A DNA stretch of 64,000 nucleotides from Piscicola geometra (GCA_943735955.1 OX030957.1:3615801-3679800), one strand, 5' to 3'; numbered from the stretch's first letter, positions 1-23,371 are shown. The notes: generated by a model not told the origin, from the letters alone. A program made the numbers and translations.

Positions 1-432
1 CTAATAGAGAAACCTATTTCAATGTTTTATGGGCTTAAATTTCAATTAATTATTTTTCGAATGGAAAAAGGCTTTAAATGTTTTTTAAAAACGTTGAAAT
101 AATTGAAATTTATCATAATGAATACTAGTCTACTTCAACGGTTCATGAAAATTTATTTTACATTTCCATTAATAATCCCAAAAAAAGTAAATAAAAATTA
201 CAAAACTATTCATCCTCTACTTTCGGCTTTTTGTTTTTTTTTCTTCTTTTTCTGAAAAAAGTGGTTAAAACATGAATCCTGAAATATTTTAGGCAGCAAT
301 TAAATAAACAAACATTAAACTGATATCTTGTTTTATGTAAACCTCTTGAATACAAAAGTTTCTCTTCAACAACCTCCAAACATAACTAAAAACTATAGCA
401 TTTAACAATTGATCCACTAATTAATTACAAAA
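1..432. other. 3' flank of dyskerin gene, no gene seen
   Basis: AT-rich sequence downstream of the dyskerin stop codon (gene on the minus strand). No open frame, RNA gene or repeat that I recognise. It probably includes the 3' UTR of the neighbouring gene. Confidence 0.5.
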
Positions 433-3400
433 CTATGGAAATTTAAAGACGGAAACCTCTTTTACTTTCTCCTTCTTCTCCTCCTGCACAACCTCCTCCT
501 CCTCCTCCTCCTTCTCAGCACTCGTCTCTCTTTTTCTTTTCTCCTGTTGGTGCACACTAAAAGTGAACTTCTGTTTCTAAAAAACAAACAAATTTTTAGC
601 GCTTTTTTTATCTCTTTAATAAATAAATTGAGAAAATTACCTTGGCAGTCACTTCAGAAGCATCGACTTGAACACTGGAGGGTTGAAGGTTGAACGTCTG
701 TACACACGCACAAACACATACACACACGCACACACACACAAATACAAACAAACACACACAAACACATACACACGCACACACTACAAATTAATGCTGCGCA
801 TGTGACGATCAAATAAATGAATTGAAGCAATCAATAAATGAATAAAATTAATTTATATAGCGCAATGATTGAAGTACTTGTGGTCGACGTAGCTCTTCTT
901 CCAATCAGAGGGCGTGCTTTCGTTTGTCTTTCCATACTTGTCCAACTTCCCTTCCTTTATCATCGCCTTCTTGCGACTAGCCTGCAAAGGGAGAAATGCA
1001 TTGGGATGCATTGGAATGTTTGGAAGACTCTCACAATTAACAATGCAAAAGGTAACGATTCAAGAACACATTTGGAAAAATCCCCAAAAAAGACTATCAA
1101 AAACATCTTAAAAGAAGATCTTAAAAAACTCAATTGCATTTCGAAAGACGAGACTACTAACCACTGGCCCATAGCCCCACTTCCTCGGGTAGACGTCCCT
1201 CGCCATGACGACCCTCTTCAGCTTCGCCACAATGCCGTGGTCGCATGTGGCAATCACCGCTGTCGTCATCAGAGCGATCGCTGTGGTGGAGGTGATGATG
1301 ATGAAGGGTGGATGGATGGAAGTGATGAGGATGAAGGGTGGATGGATGGACAATCATCATCAAATGAAAGAGAGTTCAACTAACCAATGGCGACCGCCTC
1401 CCCCTTGGTGGTGATGATGACGATCTCTTCGTTCAGCTCGATGCCGTCGTCGAATCTCAAGACGCCGGGCAGGAGGACCTTTGCTCCGTAACACACTGCA
1501 TTCACCTGCGATGGCCGAGGAGGAGTGCAATCATCATCATGACCACCATGCCATCCAAACCATCATCATCATCATAACACCCCCACCCAACCAGCCATCA
1601 TCATCATCATCATCATGACGTCCCAGCCAATCAACTGACAGCGGTGTCCTTGATGATGATGCGCTTGTGTTTGGTGAGGAGGACTTCGAGGGGCTTGACG
1701 ACGCGACGCAGGTACGTCTCGTCGCGGTTGTTGTCGTACAACCACTGCGCGTCCAAGACGTCGTGCATCGTCACTAGACCGTCCTGTTGAGTGGAGGAGG
1801 AGGAGGTGGAGGTGGGAGAGGAGGAGGTGGAGATAAAGGATGAGGTGGAAGAAAAAGAGGTGGAGGAGAAAGAGGTAGAGGATGAGGTGGTGGAAGAGGA
1901 AGAGAAGGAGGTAGAGGATGAGGTCGTGGAGGAGGGTTGCTGCAAGTATTGTTCAAGTGGCGTACACCCGAGCAAGTTTCATACACATACACTTAGTATG
2001 TGGGTAAGATGTGGGTGAAATATTGGAATGTGGCGTGAATGAGTTGCAATCTCATATGAGGTGATGCAAGAAACAAGGAAAGACGAACCTTCTCCGACTG
2101 GATTCCTGAACGCACCCTCCTCAGCTCCTGCATTTGTCCTCCGCAGCCAAGCACCAGACCGAGATGCACGCACAACGTCCTCACGTACGTGCCCGCCTCA
2201 CAACTCACCCACAACACACCTGTTTGGTGTGTGCAACCAATATGAGGTTTGGAGGGGTGGAAAGGTGCCGGTGAAGGGCCACAAATGAAGTACCTCACAA
2301 GCACTCACCCATGTTCTTCTCCTTGTCGAAGTCGAGCAGCTTGCTCTGGTAAATGGTGCGCACCCTCAACTGCCTCTTGACTGCGGAGATGAGGGGCGGT
2401 CGCTGGAAGAGGGCTCCTGTCAGCGTCTCGACACCCTGTTGACGGGGTTGCAATGGTTGACATGTGAAACGATTGACACTTTGTTTTATAGTAATGTCAG
2501 TGAATTTGCAGTAGTTGACACTGCTTTGAAGCTGTCGTTAAAAAGATTTGAAGCAAAGATAATGAATAGAAAGGATTAAGGCTTTATTTAAAAGTTGAAA
2601 AGATTACTGAAACAATTTGCCTTGAAAAAAAAGACACTTTTCTGTTAGTTATCTACTGAAGCACACTTTCAATCAATAAGCTTTCCATCAGAACAAATAT
2701 ATTTGAAAGAACCCGTAGGGTAACAGCTGAGAGAAGACACAATGAACTCACCACGAGGAGTTTCTTTTCACTCTCGACGGCGCTGTGCAGTTTGAAGATG
2801 GCGACGTACTCCTTGCCGGCTCCCTGCTGCGACTTGGCGAGACGAGTGGCCCTGTCGATGCACACAATCAAACAGCCCGACACCTGTGATGTGACGTGAT
2901 GTCAGGTAGAATGCAGGTGCATTTGATGTGGGTTGTGATATTTCACCTCCCCACCCAAACATGCAGCCCACCTTGGGGTCGAGGGTGCCACTGTGGCCTG
3001 TCTTCTCGACGCGCAGGATGCGCTTGATCCACGCGACCACCTCGTGAGAAGAAGGGTTCGATGGCTTGTCCAGGTTAATGCAGCCACTCCTGTTGTTTGT
3101 GGAGGTGGTGGTGGAGTCGGGTGAGGTGCTGTTAAACTGACCTATTCAATTACTCAAGACTTTTTTGTGGATTATGTAATAAGTATTTTAAGTAGGTAGT
3201 AGCACGGCCATTCAAACTAATTATTCACACTGATAGGACGAAGCTACTCTTTATGTGTTATTAGAGAATTTGCATCTTTTAATCAGATATTCAGGCCTTT
3301 TATTGTGAAAGCGAGAATTTTTTTATTCTCGAAGCTTATATTGATAATTGCTTGATGTGATTTCAAAGATTTCATTGCTTGAAACTTTGTCAGAGCTGAT

Positions 3401-4507
3401 GCATAATGACAAAAATATAAAATTTGTTTCACAGACATGGTTAATACATTTCTATTGATGTTTGAAAGGGAGTATTTGTGTGCTAATATTTTATTGATAG
3501 TCAGGTCAGGTTCTTTTTGAATCTGCTACTAGTACCACATAGACTAGTACAACCTGTGGCGTGGTCGGGTTGTCAGGACTAAACTAGCAAGCACACTATC
3601 TTGTCACTATTATTCCGACTTTTTGGTGTAAAGGTAATCCTAGCTTATTAGCACACAACTAAAACACATATTGTTTTTTTAATTGTCTTTGTTTTTATAA
3701 TAAATACAATAACACTTTTTTTCGAATTTTTATATTAAATCACTAAATAAAACGTATAAACTAATATAAAAATATATGAAGTTTGTATAATGCCGCGAAT
3801 AAAAGCTGCACACTTGATTTTATTCACTTTTTTAGGCTAACAACATATTTTTAAAAAATCTTCATTCTATTATGAGACCTCTAATGATTAGATGTCTCAT
3901 AATAGAATGAAGATTTTTTTTAGTCTAATTCTAATTTAAACTTTTAAATATCTATATCTTCATTATTAATAATCGTTTAGTATATTTTGTATATTTTTTA
4001 AAGTTTTAAATTTTTCTTCCCGAAACTAATAATTTAAATTCCGAAAAGTGAAAATAAAAATCCGTGCTACTACCTAATTTTAAGTATGAATGAAAAGAAT
4101 GAAAAAGTAAATACTTTATGTATTCTTCAATAGGCCTCTGAAGGGGCGAACAACCGCTAGGAATCGGTGTGAAATGCTGAGTTCGAATGTTCAACTTGGT
4201 GAAGTTCTAAAAAGTTAATAAATAATTTAGATAATGGTATTATTTCAAACTAATTATGATCTTTTAAGAATATAATTCATTTAATAACTTTGAGGAGAAG
4301 AGGCCATTCTGATGTGTTTAATTTGGTTTTTGCATTAGAAGGCTCAAGTGAAAAACTCTCTGAACACTGGATATCCTGAGTGCGTGCAATTTCCTATTAA
4401 AACTCATAAAAAAAGTATAATTAATTAGTTGAGAAAAATGAAATTGAAATTGAAAACTAAATAATGGGTATAATAAAACTAACAGCCAAGGCTTTTTCTT
4501 TAGGCAT
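433..4507 (-). CDS. DKC1: dyskerin / Cbf5, H/ACA snoRNP pseudouridine synthase (13 exons)
   Basis: Catalytic subunit of box H/ACA snoRNPs, which isomerises uridine in rRNA and snRNA and stabilises telomerase RNA; nucleolar. Exons in gene order: 4507-4484, 4375-4289, 4206-4115, 3089-2972, 2883-2752, 2435-2309, 2219-2089, 1783-1640, 1505-1385, 1280-1162, 981-878, 674-641, 576-433. They join in phase to 458 codons, near the family length. Visible: the N-terminal DKLD block, then [12 protein letters not shown] and [10 protein letters not shown] with the catalytic Asp at about residue 105, [13 protein letters not shown], the RRVRSG motif, and the PUA domain (KGEAVAIAIALMTT to YPRKWGYGP). The tail is the usual Lys/Glu-rich nuclear segment. 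Start chosen at MPKEKALA, the only ATG joining in phase to exon 2. The exon 11/12 junction (AA|T) is the least certain. Intron 3 (about 1 kb) holds a perfect hairpin. The gene is divergent from DPM3. Confidence 0.95.
820..877 (-). repeat. CR1-type LINE 3' tail fragment in dyskerin intron 11
   Basis: A short (AATC)n-like stretch followed by tatatagcgc, matching the 3' end shared by many fragments in this window. The orientation implies a minus-strand insertion. Very short, so assignment is by similarity to the longer copy at 33135-33515. Confidence 0.4.
3853..3919. repeat. perfect 26-bp inverted repeat (hairpin) in dyskerin intron 3
   Basis: Arms 3853-3878 and 3894-3919 are exact reverse complements around a 15-nt loop. 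The A-rich start of the left arm mirrors the T-rich end of the right arm. It looks like a tiny foldback/MITE-type element or a hairpin-forming intronic sequence. No coding content. Confidence 0.85.
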
Positions 4508-4793
4508 TTTGAGCTATCAAAAAGAACAGTATCAACGATAATATGTTAATACACGTGAAGAAAACATAAGTTTAACAAAATAGTCAATAAACCTATTTAA
4601 ATTTAATGTTACATATTTTTTTATATTGTCAAAAAAAAAATTTCAGAGTTAAATACAAAAAATTATAAATTCAAATATATAACTTTGATGATTGTTAACT
4701 TTTATAAGGCGTCTATACACGAATCAACAGTAACGTTTAGTTGCAAGTACGATTAATTTATTTATTGAGTATTAGTTATCTTTTAAGAATAAA
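4508..4793. promoter_or_regulatory. putative bidirectional promoter, dyskerin / DPM3
   Basis: Only 286 bp separate the two divergent start codons, so both promoters must lie here or overlap the 5' UTRs. No TATA box is placed convincingly for either gene. A CACGTG E-box is at 4552-4557. In vertebrates DKC1 is a known Myc target; linking this E-box to that is inference. Confidence 0.55.
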
Positions 4794-5846
4794 ATGACAA
4801 AATTAACTCAATGGTTAACTGGAATAACTTTATTTTTGGCTGTTTGGTTATTTTTATTAACCGATAAGAGCTTGACTTCCAGCACCCAATTATTTGTTAT
4901 AATTGTAAGTTTTTCTCATATTAATATACATCATTGAAAAATTAATCAATTTGATACCAAATAATTTCAGCTTCCGTTTTCTCTCATTGTTTTTTTTGGG
5001 GTAAGAATGCAATTTTATAAATTTTTATTTCAATTATTTATAATCAATCAATCAATCAATCAATCACTAATGATTTGTATAGCGCCCTTTACTAAGTGAA
5101 CAAAGGCGCTCTTCAAATAAATTTGTTAAATAAAACGGTTTTTAGACCATTACCGATATATGTATATATATAAATTAAAATATATATATAAACACACGAT
5201 CAACCTCAATAATCCAACCTCACCCACCCCACCATGACAATCACCGCCAAAAAATCACTATCACCATAAATAAAAAATTCTTTCATCACCACAATACCAA
5301 CACTCATACCACATATAATGAGGGATGACAATGGGTACCTGAGCTCCTGTTTTACTGCTAAATTGCTGAATCTGGTTACCTAAGTTAAATTTGAAAATTA
5401 TGACAATAAAAAATAATTAAAAGTTTACACAACAAAATATGTTAATTGTAAGTAGTGCACATGTTTTATTCTTTAAACAACTTTTTATGAATTAAATAAT
5501 AATATAGGGTTTTGAGTTTTGGACCTGTTGTCATCCCTAATATAATTAATTTTTACTCTGTCTGCAGAGATATATTTATAGGCTAACTTCACACATTCAT
5601 AAATATCTTTTTCTGATATCTATTTTTTTCTAACTTTTCTCAAATTTGCAGATCACTTCCATTGCCATCATAGCATACAGAGTAATGACTTTCAATGATT
5701 GTCAAGAAGCAGCTAGTGAATTAAAAAAGGTTAATTTTACATCTATTATTGGCAAAAAAATATTAAATATATATGTATTTACAATTTTCCAGCAAATTCA
5801 AGAAGCCAAAGAAGATTTGAGAAGTCATGGTTTCACATTCGACTGA
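4794..5846 (+). CDS. DPM3: DPM3, regulatory subunit of dolichol-phosphate mannose synthase (4 exons)
   Basis: Small ER membrane protein that anchors the catalytic DPM1 subunit, which makes Dol-P-Man for N-glycans, GPI anchors and O-mannose. Exons 4794-4904, 4971-5000, 5652-5729 and 5793-5846 join in phase to 90 codons; the human protein has 92. It begins MTKLTQWL as in animals, has two hydrophobic segments (about residues 9-23 and 35-57), then the conserved tail YRVMTFNDCQEAASEL and the QIQEAKEDL coiled coil that binds DPM1. Exon 2 is only 30 nt. A poly(A) signal AATAAA at 5887-5892 lies 41 nt after the stop. Intron 2 carries a CR1 LINE tail. Divergent from dyskerin. Confidence 0.95.
5041..5125 (-). 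repeat. CR1-type LINE 3' tail in DPM3 intron 2
   Basis: Six or so AATC units followed by tgtatagcgccc and a second aaggcgct. On the minus strand this is the GCGC-containing LINE 3' end followed by (GATT)n, as at 33420-33515. Heavily 5'-truncated. Confidence 0.7.
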
Positions 5847-7627
5847 TCTGTATTTGATGTTCCTTTGAGTGTGCATTCTGACCATTAATAAAATAAAATA
5901 TTCTCAATCAGTCAATCAATGATTTAAGTAAGCATGTAATAAGATTCTTTTATTTAAAAGACTTCAAAGTGGAAACCAAAAATTACAATATAACTTCTAA
6001 TTATATGTACAAAGTTAGATTAATTTACAATGAATGAAGACTGTACACACAAGGTGAATTAGACGCCTACGTAATGATGCTTTTTGGCGCTTTAAAGATA
6101 TGCGAAGATGAAATAACTGGATGATATCATAGTGAGATGCATCACTTACCACACTCACCATCCGCTAATGTTACAGTCGTGCCGATGCACTTGAGTCACT
6201 GATGATGGCTTACAGAATATTTTTGGTTAATAAACAGAGAAAGCATTATTTAAATCTTCAAACAAGTGGTTTAAATGATGTCAATCTTCATTCAGTCAAC
6301 GGAAACCTATGTTACAGCGTCATTCCTTTATTGGTTAAGATGCCTTGAAGAGAACCACTTCAACTGACGCCCATACGTACCAATGCAAGCGCAGAGTTGC
6401 GAAGATAAATAGTGTTGTCCATATACCCATAAGAGACAAAGTGTTATGCACATACGTACACATGTGACGAAGCAACGTACGTACGCGTGAATGAATGAAT
6501 GAATGGAAGAGATATGGTACAATTGCGAGAATTAGCCGGCCCTTTTGAGCATCTGCGTGCGCAAAGTGTGTGACGGCCGTGGACAATGCTGAGTAATATT
6601 GTCGTCTGCAACCGTCTTAAGAAAAATCAATGCACACAGAATCTTCGCATGACCAAAAAATGACTTGGAACCATCAAAGCTTTTTGCAATATCGCTTTAT
6701 TCTAAGTTTATAAGTTATCCTCAAATAGATGATAAAGGTAGTGAGCTAGGATTTAAATCACCCCCTTGTACTTTCTTTCTGCTCTTAGGTTACAACCGAA
6801 AAAGTATTCTTTATTTATGGAAATTGAGTGATAAAACGACAAATTAAATTAAATATTTCTTAAAACAACCCGAAAATGACGCTTCAAGTAATGACTCTTC
6901 ACTGACTTAAGCTCCTACTTAAGTATCTGCTATAACTAATGAGAAAAATAATAGAATTTAAAACCATTATTTATGCATTTTAATTGTGAATTTGAAGGGC
7001 GAGGAACAAAGCAATGATTGGCGGTCAATTCTGTTGGAACACCAGAAGATTCGAACCAAAAACAAAATATTCGATTGGAGAATTGATTCTGACAGTAACA
7101 ACGTGTGTGAATGTAAGTGGTGAATTGAAGAGAGCAGCCTTTACAGTCGAAAGAACCTGAAAAAGCAAGTTTAGCTTGCATGTAAAGCCGAAACATCAGT
7201 CAAGGGTGGTGGTGGTGTGGTGGTCAGGCCCGGAAAGTGGCTCCGAGACACCATCTAAACTAAACATAAGGTTAGAATCTTTGCAGACAATTGTGTGTGT
7301 GATTAGTGATGAGTGTGGACACCTAACTGCAGGAAGAATTCTGGAAAAGCCTCCTACAGCTGAGCCTGCCCCTTCCATTAGAGTGAACTTTAAGTTCTTG
7401 AGTGTGTGAGTGAAATATTTACAAGGTGAAACGATTTAGAACTGGTCGTCGTCAGTGCATCCAATGCGTTTTGAAATCTGTGATCACAGAATGCGCCTCG
7501 ATTGATCGTGCCATCAATGCATCCTCCATCCTCAGCAGTGCCATCTTGGCGACCTCCAACACCCCAACGACCACCACCTTGCAGCCACAACTAACACCAC
7601 CGCCACGGAGAAGTCATTGAGGAGTGT
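5847..7627. other. intergenic region between DPM3 and the KMT2E/SETD5-like gene
   Basis: DPM3 3' UTR and poly(A) signal at the left, probably the 3' UTR of the minus-strand chromatin gene at the right. Short open frames at 6328-6586, 6665-6847 and 7176-7620 have no family resemblance or splice context, and I treat them as chance. No repeat of the families seen elsewhere was recognised. Confidence 0.5.
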
Positions 7628-19611
<11,984 letters not shown>

Positions 19612-20961
19612 TTTCCTTTCAAATTGAAAATGCCTATATACAAAGTATTCATAAATAACGCCTTATTATTTTAAAATTAAATTAATCGATCAGAATATAC
19701 TTTAAATTTGAAACAACGGTTGGAAAAATTCCTTTATAAATAGGTATTTAACAGAAATCTAGGCATAACTTAAAATTAACGACCCATCGATATCAAAACA
19801 ACAATGGACGACATTCTCGACATGGCTATTCTACCAAAGATAACGACTATGTTCTAAATTTCATTAATATTTCTGAAGTCTTGTTTGGCACATTGAAGGT
19901 TTTGACTACTGAATTCAATGAAATAAATTAATTGGATTTTTAAAAAATAAAAATAAATTAAACAATTGTAAAAATTAAATTTAAATCTTTTTAAAATAAT
20001 TATTTCCATGCTACTAAAATCAATCCCTCAAGCGATTCAGCTAAAAATAGAAAGCATTGTTATGTTGTGCTTCAAATTTTTGTTGCTTGGCTTCAATTAA
20101 AATATAAACATCATACAAATCAGAATATATAATCATGTTTGAGATACTCAAAGCTCAAAATGAGCATACTCCCCTCTGGGGTGGTCTTCGGGTCCGGAAA
20201 CCCCCTCCCCCCACTTGAAAAAAAAAATATACGGTTTTGATACGAATTTAAGTAAGCAATGAATAGTTTTGTTTTTAGTTTAGTTTTGTTTTGTTTTATA
20301 ACTACACATACTCACAATGTATTACTATGTAAAAACTGTGTTTTAAGTCGTTTGACGATTATATTCGCATCAAAAAAAGTGTTTTAAAATGTTTTCAATG
20401 AAAAAAAGGCTTTAGCTTCTGTTCATATTCTGATTGACTGTGGAAACATAGAGTAATATTACTCTAACAAGTAAACATTTTAACAACTCTCATAAGTTCA
20501 GTCTAGCGACTTCTCAGCAGAGAGCTCGGTAAAATGTATCCTCACTTCAGTCCTGTTAGGATTCAATACGAGACAATCCTTTTAACATGAAATTCAAGAT
20601 TTTGGCTATATTGTATACAAACCACATTTATATTTCCAGAATATTTCAATTAAATTCTATTGAACTTCACTCATTTGCAAGAGCGATACAAACATCAACA
20701 TTATCATTAATGTTCGAGATTCCATTCTAAACACACACACACATGTTTCATCAATTACTATGAGAATCTGTTAAATACGACGCGAATATTTCTTGGCTAG
20801 ATTTCTTTTCTTTCCAGATTGTGCAGAGTTTGTCAAATTATATATTTCACATTTGATTGAAAAACTGAACAATCTGTTTGTGATTCGAAAGGATTTTGAA
20901 TTATTCGTTCAACAATTAGAAATCGAAAGAACTTTCAAACTGAAAAGAAAAGCTTTGTTAT
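19612..20961. other. upstream flank of KMT2E-like gene, no gene seen
   Basis: AT-rich. It should contain the promoter of the minus-strand chromatin gene, but I see no clear core element. A C-rich patch near 20167-20217 stands out in base composition. No coding frames, tRNA or known repeat before the LTR element begins at 20962. Confidence 0.5.
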
Positions 20962-21093
20962 TGTAGCGACCACATTGTGTACGATATGTACACACAACCA
21001 CTCCTAGGCGACCTTTGTCCCTAGCACCCTATATAAAGTCGTTATCGTGTAAATAAACTCTCTCTCGTGTTTCCTGAACTCTTAGTCGTAACA
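20962..21093 (+). repeat. 5' LTR
   Basis: 132 bp, TG...CA bounded. Contains TATATAAA at 21030-21037 and AATAAA at 21052-21057, the expected promoter and poly(A) signals. One mismatch to the 3' LTR (c/a in the aagt[c/a]gttatcg stretch). Confidence 0.95.
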
Positions 21094-21095
21094 AT

Positions 21096-21109
21096 TGGTG
21101 ACCCCGAAC
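21096..21109 (+). other. primer-binding site of the LTR element
   Basis: TGGTGACCCCGAAC starts 2 nt after the LTR and begins with TGG, the complement of a tRNA CCA end. I do not assign the priming tRNA. Confidence 0.8.
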
Positions 21110-21131
21110 AGAAGCCCGACTAAAGCACGTT

Positions 21132-22991
21132 ATGGAAGAAATTTTCTTTAAAGTTACGTCAGAGGAGGAGACGAGGGCAGAGCAGACGACGCAAGTAAGC
21201 TCACTTAGCTTACCCGTTTTTTTCACAGCCAACCCAAGACTCTGGTTCTGCCACGTGGAAGCAATATTCCACACGCGCAAAGTGACAGCAGGCCTGACAA
21301 AGTACTCGTATGTGGTGGAGCACATACCTTTCAATGTCGCCGAACAGGTTCAAGACCTACTCGTGGAGGTGCCGTCGTCGTCGCCATACGAGACGCTGAA
21401 AAAGGCAATTCTTTACAGGTGCTGCCAGTCTGAGGCAAGCATGCTGAGAGAGTTGTTCGGCGACATGCAACCAGACGGCAGACATCCTTCCCAGCTGCTT
21501 CGCCACATGAAGTCACTGCTGGGTAGCAACAAAATGGACGAAGCCATCTTAAAGCAGTTATGGTTCGACAAAATGCCCACTCAGATTAAACCAATCCTGG
21601 CGGCTTCAATGAGCATCCCACTGGCAGAACTGGCGTTACAAGCAGACAGGATGGTGGAACTTCAACAAGCCACCATCACACAAGTCTCAACGCCAACTCC
21701 ACAAGCTTCAGCTCAAACCATGCCGGAGATACATACGTGGCTGCAACAAATCACCAAAAGTATGGCCACTTTAGCGGCTAACCAGAATCAACAACGAGGA
21801 AGAATTCGTTCAAACAGCCGACAAAATTCACCTCGTTCCAGAAGCCCGAACACCACGTCAGGCATGTGCTGGTATCACCAGACTTTTGGAAAAAAGGCAC
21901 GAAAATGCACACCACCATGCAATTTTCGCTCATTCAAAAGGCAGGGCCGGACAGTAGGAGCGACATCTGTCCACGGCCAACAAAATAAGAGTCGTCTATT
22001 ATTCATGAGAGACGCATGCAACAACCTCACGTTCCTAATCGACACTGGTGCAGAAGTAAGCGTCATTCCTCCACCAGCCAATCATTCTCTCACCCCATCA
22101 TCGTTCACGCTTCTTGCATCCAACAACTCCATCATCAAAACGTATGGACAGAAATCCTTGATGGTCAACCTCGGTTTACGCAGGCAATTTCCCTGGGTTT
22201 TTCGCATAGCCGACGTCAAGACACCCATCATCGGAGCGGATTTTCTGTCTCATTTCAGTCTGGGAGTGGACATCTCTCGCCAACGCCTAGTGGACAACGT
22301 GCCAGAGGCGAGCATCGACGATCCATCATTCCTCTTCGAGAAGAACGAAGGATTCCAAGAAGTGACGTCACGTCGAACCAGGAAAATCAAAATTAAAGCG
22401 GCGCAACACAAAGAAGGCGTCCAGAAGAGCCAACTGAAGCAAGCGATAAAAAAAAGCGCGGGAATTTCTTCCCAGAATCATCATCATCACCACCAGGTTT
22501 CTGTCGTGGCAGCAACGTCGTCGGCTCCAGCTGTTGTAAAGTCGAAGACGAAAAAGAAGGCGCTACCTAAGTCTGAGCAGACAGCCGTGGTGTCAGACAA
22601 GCTGACAAGATTCAAAAAAACAAGCATTTCCGCCTCAAACCTCACCAGCCAATCTGCTCATCATTATCATCACCACCCAACTGAGAATGCATTCATGCAT
22701 GCATCATCCATCAATGCACCAGAAAACAACAAGTCTTCTACAGACTTTTCCATAGCCAATACGTCAGACTTCTCAGATGTAAAAGCATTCATGTACAACT
22801 TCACTGTTGGTGAGTGGAGCAACAAAGATGGCATCGACCACCACCACAACAACAACAACAACCTCACTCCAAATCCGCCAACAACAACAACGACTACCAA
22901 CTCATCGAATACTCAACAGCCACCTCCAATCCACACAAGGTCCGGCAGAAGGGTGCATTGGCCAAAAAATTTGGCAGATGACGCAACGTGA
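21132..22991 (+). CDS. retrotransposon Gag-protease polyprotein fused to an unrelated C-terminal segment
   Basis: One uninterrupted frame of 619 codons, starting at the first ATG after the primer-binding site. Residues about 25-230 are Gag (FFTANPRLWFCHVEAIFHTRK, then ML.ELFGDMQPDGRHPSQLLRHM), typical of invertebrate Ty3-like elements. A Cys/His cluster (CWYHQTFGKKARKCTPPC) lies at about 246-263. The retropepsin has its active site DTGAEV at 304-309 and IIGADFL at about 366-372. In an autonomous element reverse transcriptase would follow; here, after about residue 395, comes roughly 200 residues of Lys-, His- and Asn/Thr-rich sequence with no pol motif. The last 17 residues (TRSGRRVHWPKNLADD) again look like a Pol C-terminus. 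So pol was replaced internally with the frame kept open. Confidence 0.9.
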   Translation: MEEIFFKVTSEEETRAEQTTQVSSLSLPVFFTANPRLWFCHVEAIFHTRKVTAGLTKYSYVVEHIPFNVAEQVQDLLVEVPSSSPYETLKKAILYRCCQSEASMLRELFGDMQPDGRHPSQLLRHMKSLLGSNKMDEAILKQLWFDKMPTQIKPILAASMSIPLAELALQADRMVELQQATITQVSTPTPQASAQTMPEIHTWLQQITKSMATLAANQNQQRGRIRSNSRQNSPRSRSPNTTSGMCWYHQTFGKKARKCTPPCNFRSFKRQGRTVGATSVHGQQNKSRLLFMRDACNNLTFLIDTGAEVSVIPPPANHSLTPSSFTLLASNNSIIKTYGQKSLMVNLGLRRQFPWVFRIADVKTPIIGADFLSHFSLGVDISRQRLVDNVPEASIDDPSFLFEKNEGFQEVTSRRTRKIKIKAAQHKEGVQKSQLKQAIKKSAGISSQNHHHHHQVSVVAATSSAPAVVKSKTKKKALPKSEQTAVVSDKLTRFKKTSISASNLTSQSAHHYHHHPTENAFMHASSINAPENNKSSTDFSIANTSDFSDVKAFMYNFTVGEWSNKDGIDHHHNNNNNLTPNPPTTTTTTNSSNTQQPPPIHTRSGRRVHWPKNLADDAT

Positions 22992-23086
22992 CTACTGCAA
23001 CAACAACTATTGCACCAACAAAATTCACAACTTGACAATATTTTGTTTGCTTCTTCGTTCGCCAGTACTCTCTGGTGGGGGAGTAT

Positions 23087-23218
23087 TGTAGCGACCACAT
23101 TGTGTACGATATGTACACACAACCACTCCTAGGCGACCTTTGTCCCTAGCACCCTATATAAAGTAGTTATCGTGTAAATAAACTCTCTCTCGTGTTTCCT
23201 GAACTCTTAGTCGTAACA
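23087..23218 (+). repeat. 3' LTR
   Basis: 132-bp direct copy of the 5' LTR with a single difference, followed by the TTAT target duplication. Confidence 0.95.
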
Positions 23219-23371
23219 TTATCCACTTCTAGAGAAATTGCGATATTTGTTTTAGATTTTTCGAAAAACAGTTAACGTAAAATATTTTGTATTCGTTTAT
23301 TAGAAGCATCAGAAAATAAAAGAAAAGCCGAGTGATTAATAATTGGGTGGAGATTTCATCAAGTTCTAAGT

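Larger units (their letters stand above)
20962..23218 (+). mobile_element. recently inserted, pol-less LTR retrotransposon (Ty3-like Gag/protease)
   Basis: Two 132-bp LTRs (20962-21093 and 23087-23218) begin TGTAGCG, end GTAACA and differ at one position. A 4-bp duplication TTAT flanks the element (20958-20961 and 23219-23222). A primer-binding site follows the left LTR, and a purine-rich tract (ggtgggggagta) precedes the right LTR. The only long frame encodes Gag and an aspartic protease followed by an unrelated segment. Reverse transcriptase, RNase H and integrase are missing, so the copy is non-autonomous. The near-identical LTRs imply a young insertion. Confidence 0.93.

Noticed and set aside
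433..4507. H/ACA or C/D snoRNAs inside dyskerin introns
   Set aside because: Looked for C/D boxes (TGATGA...CTGA) and H/ACA boxes; TGATGA words occur only inside GAT microsatellites, with no paired D box and terminal stem.
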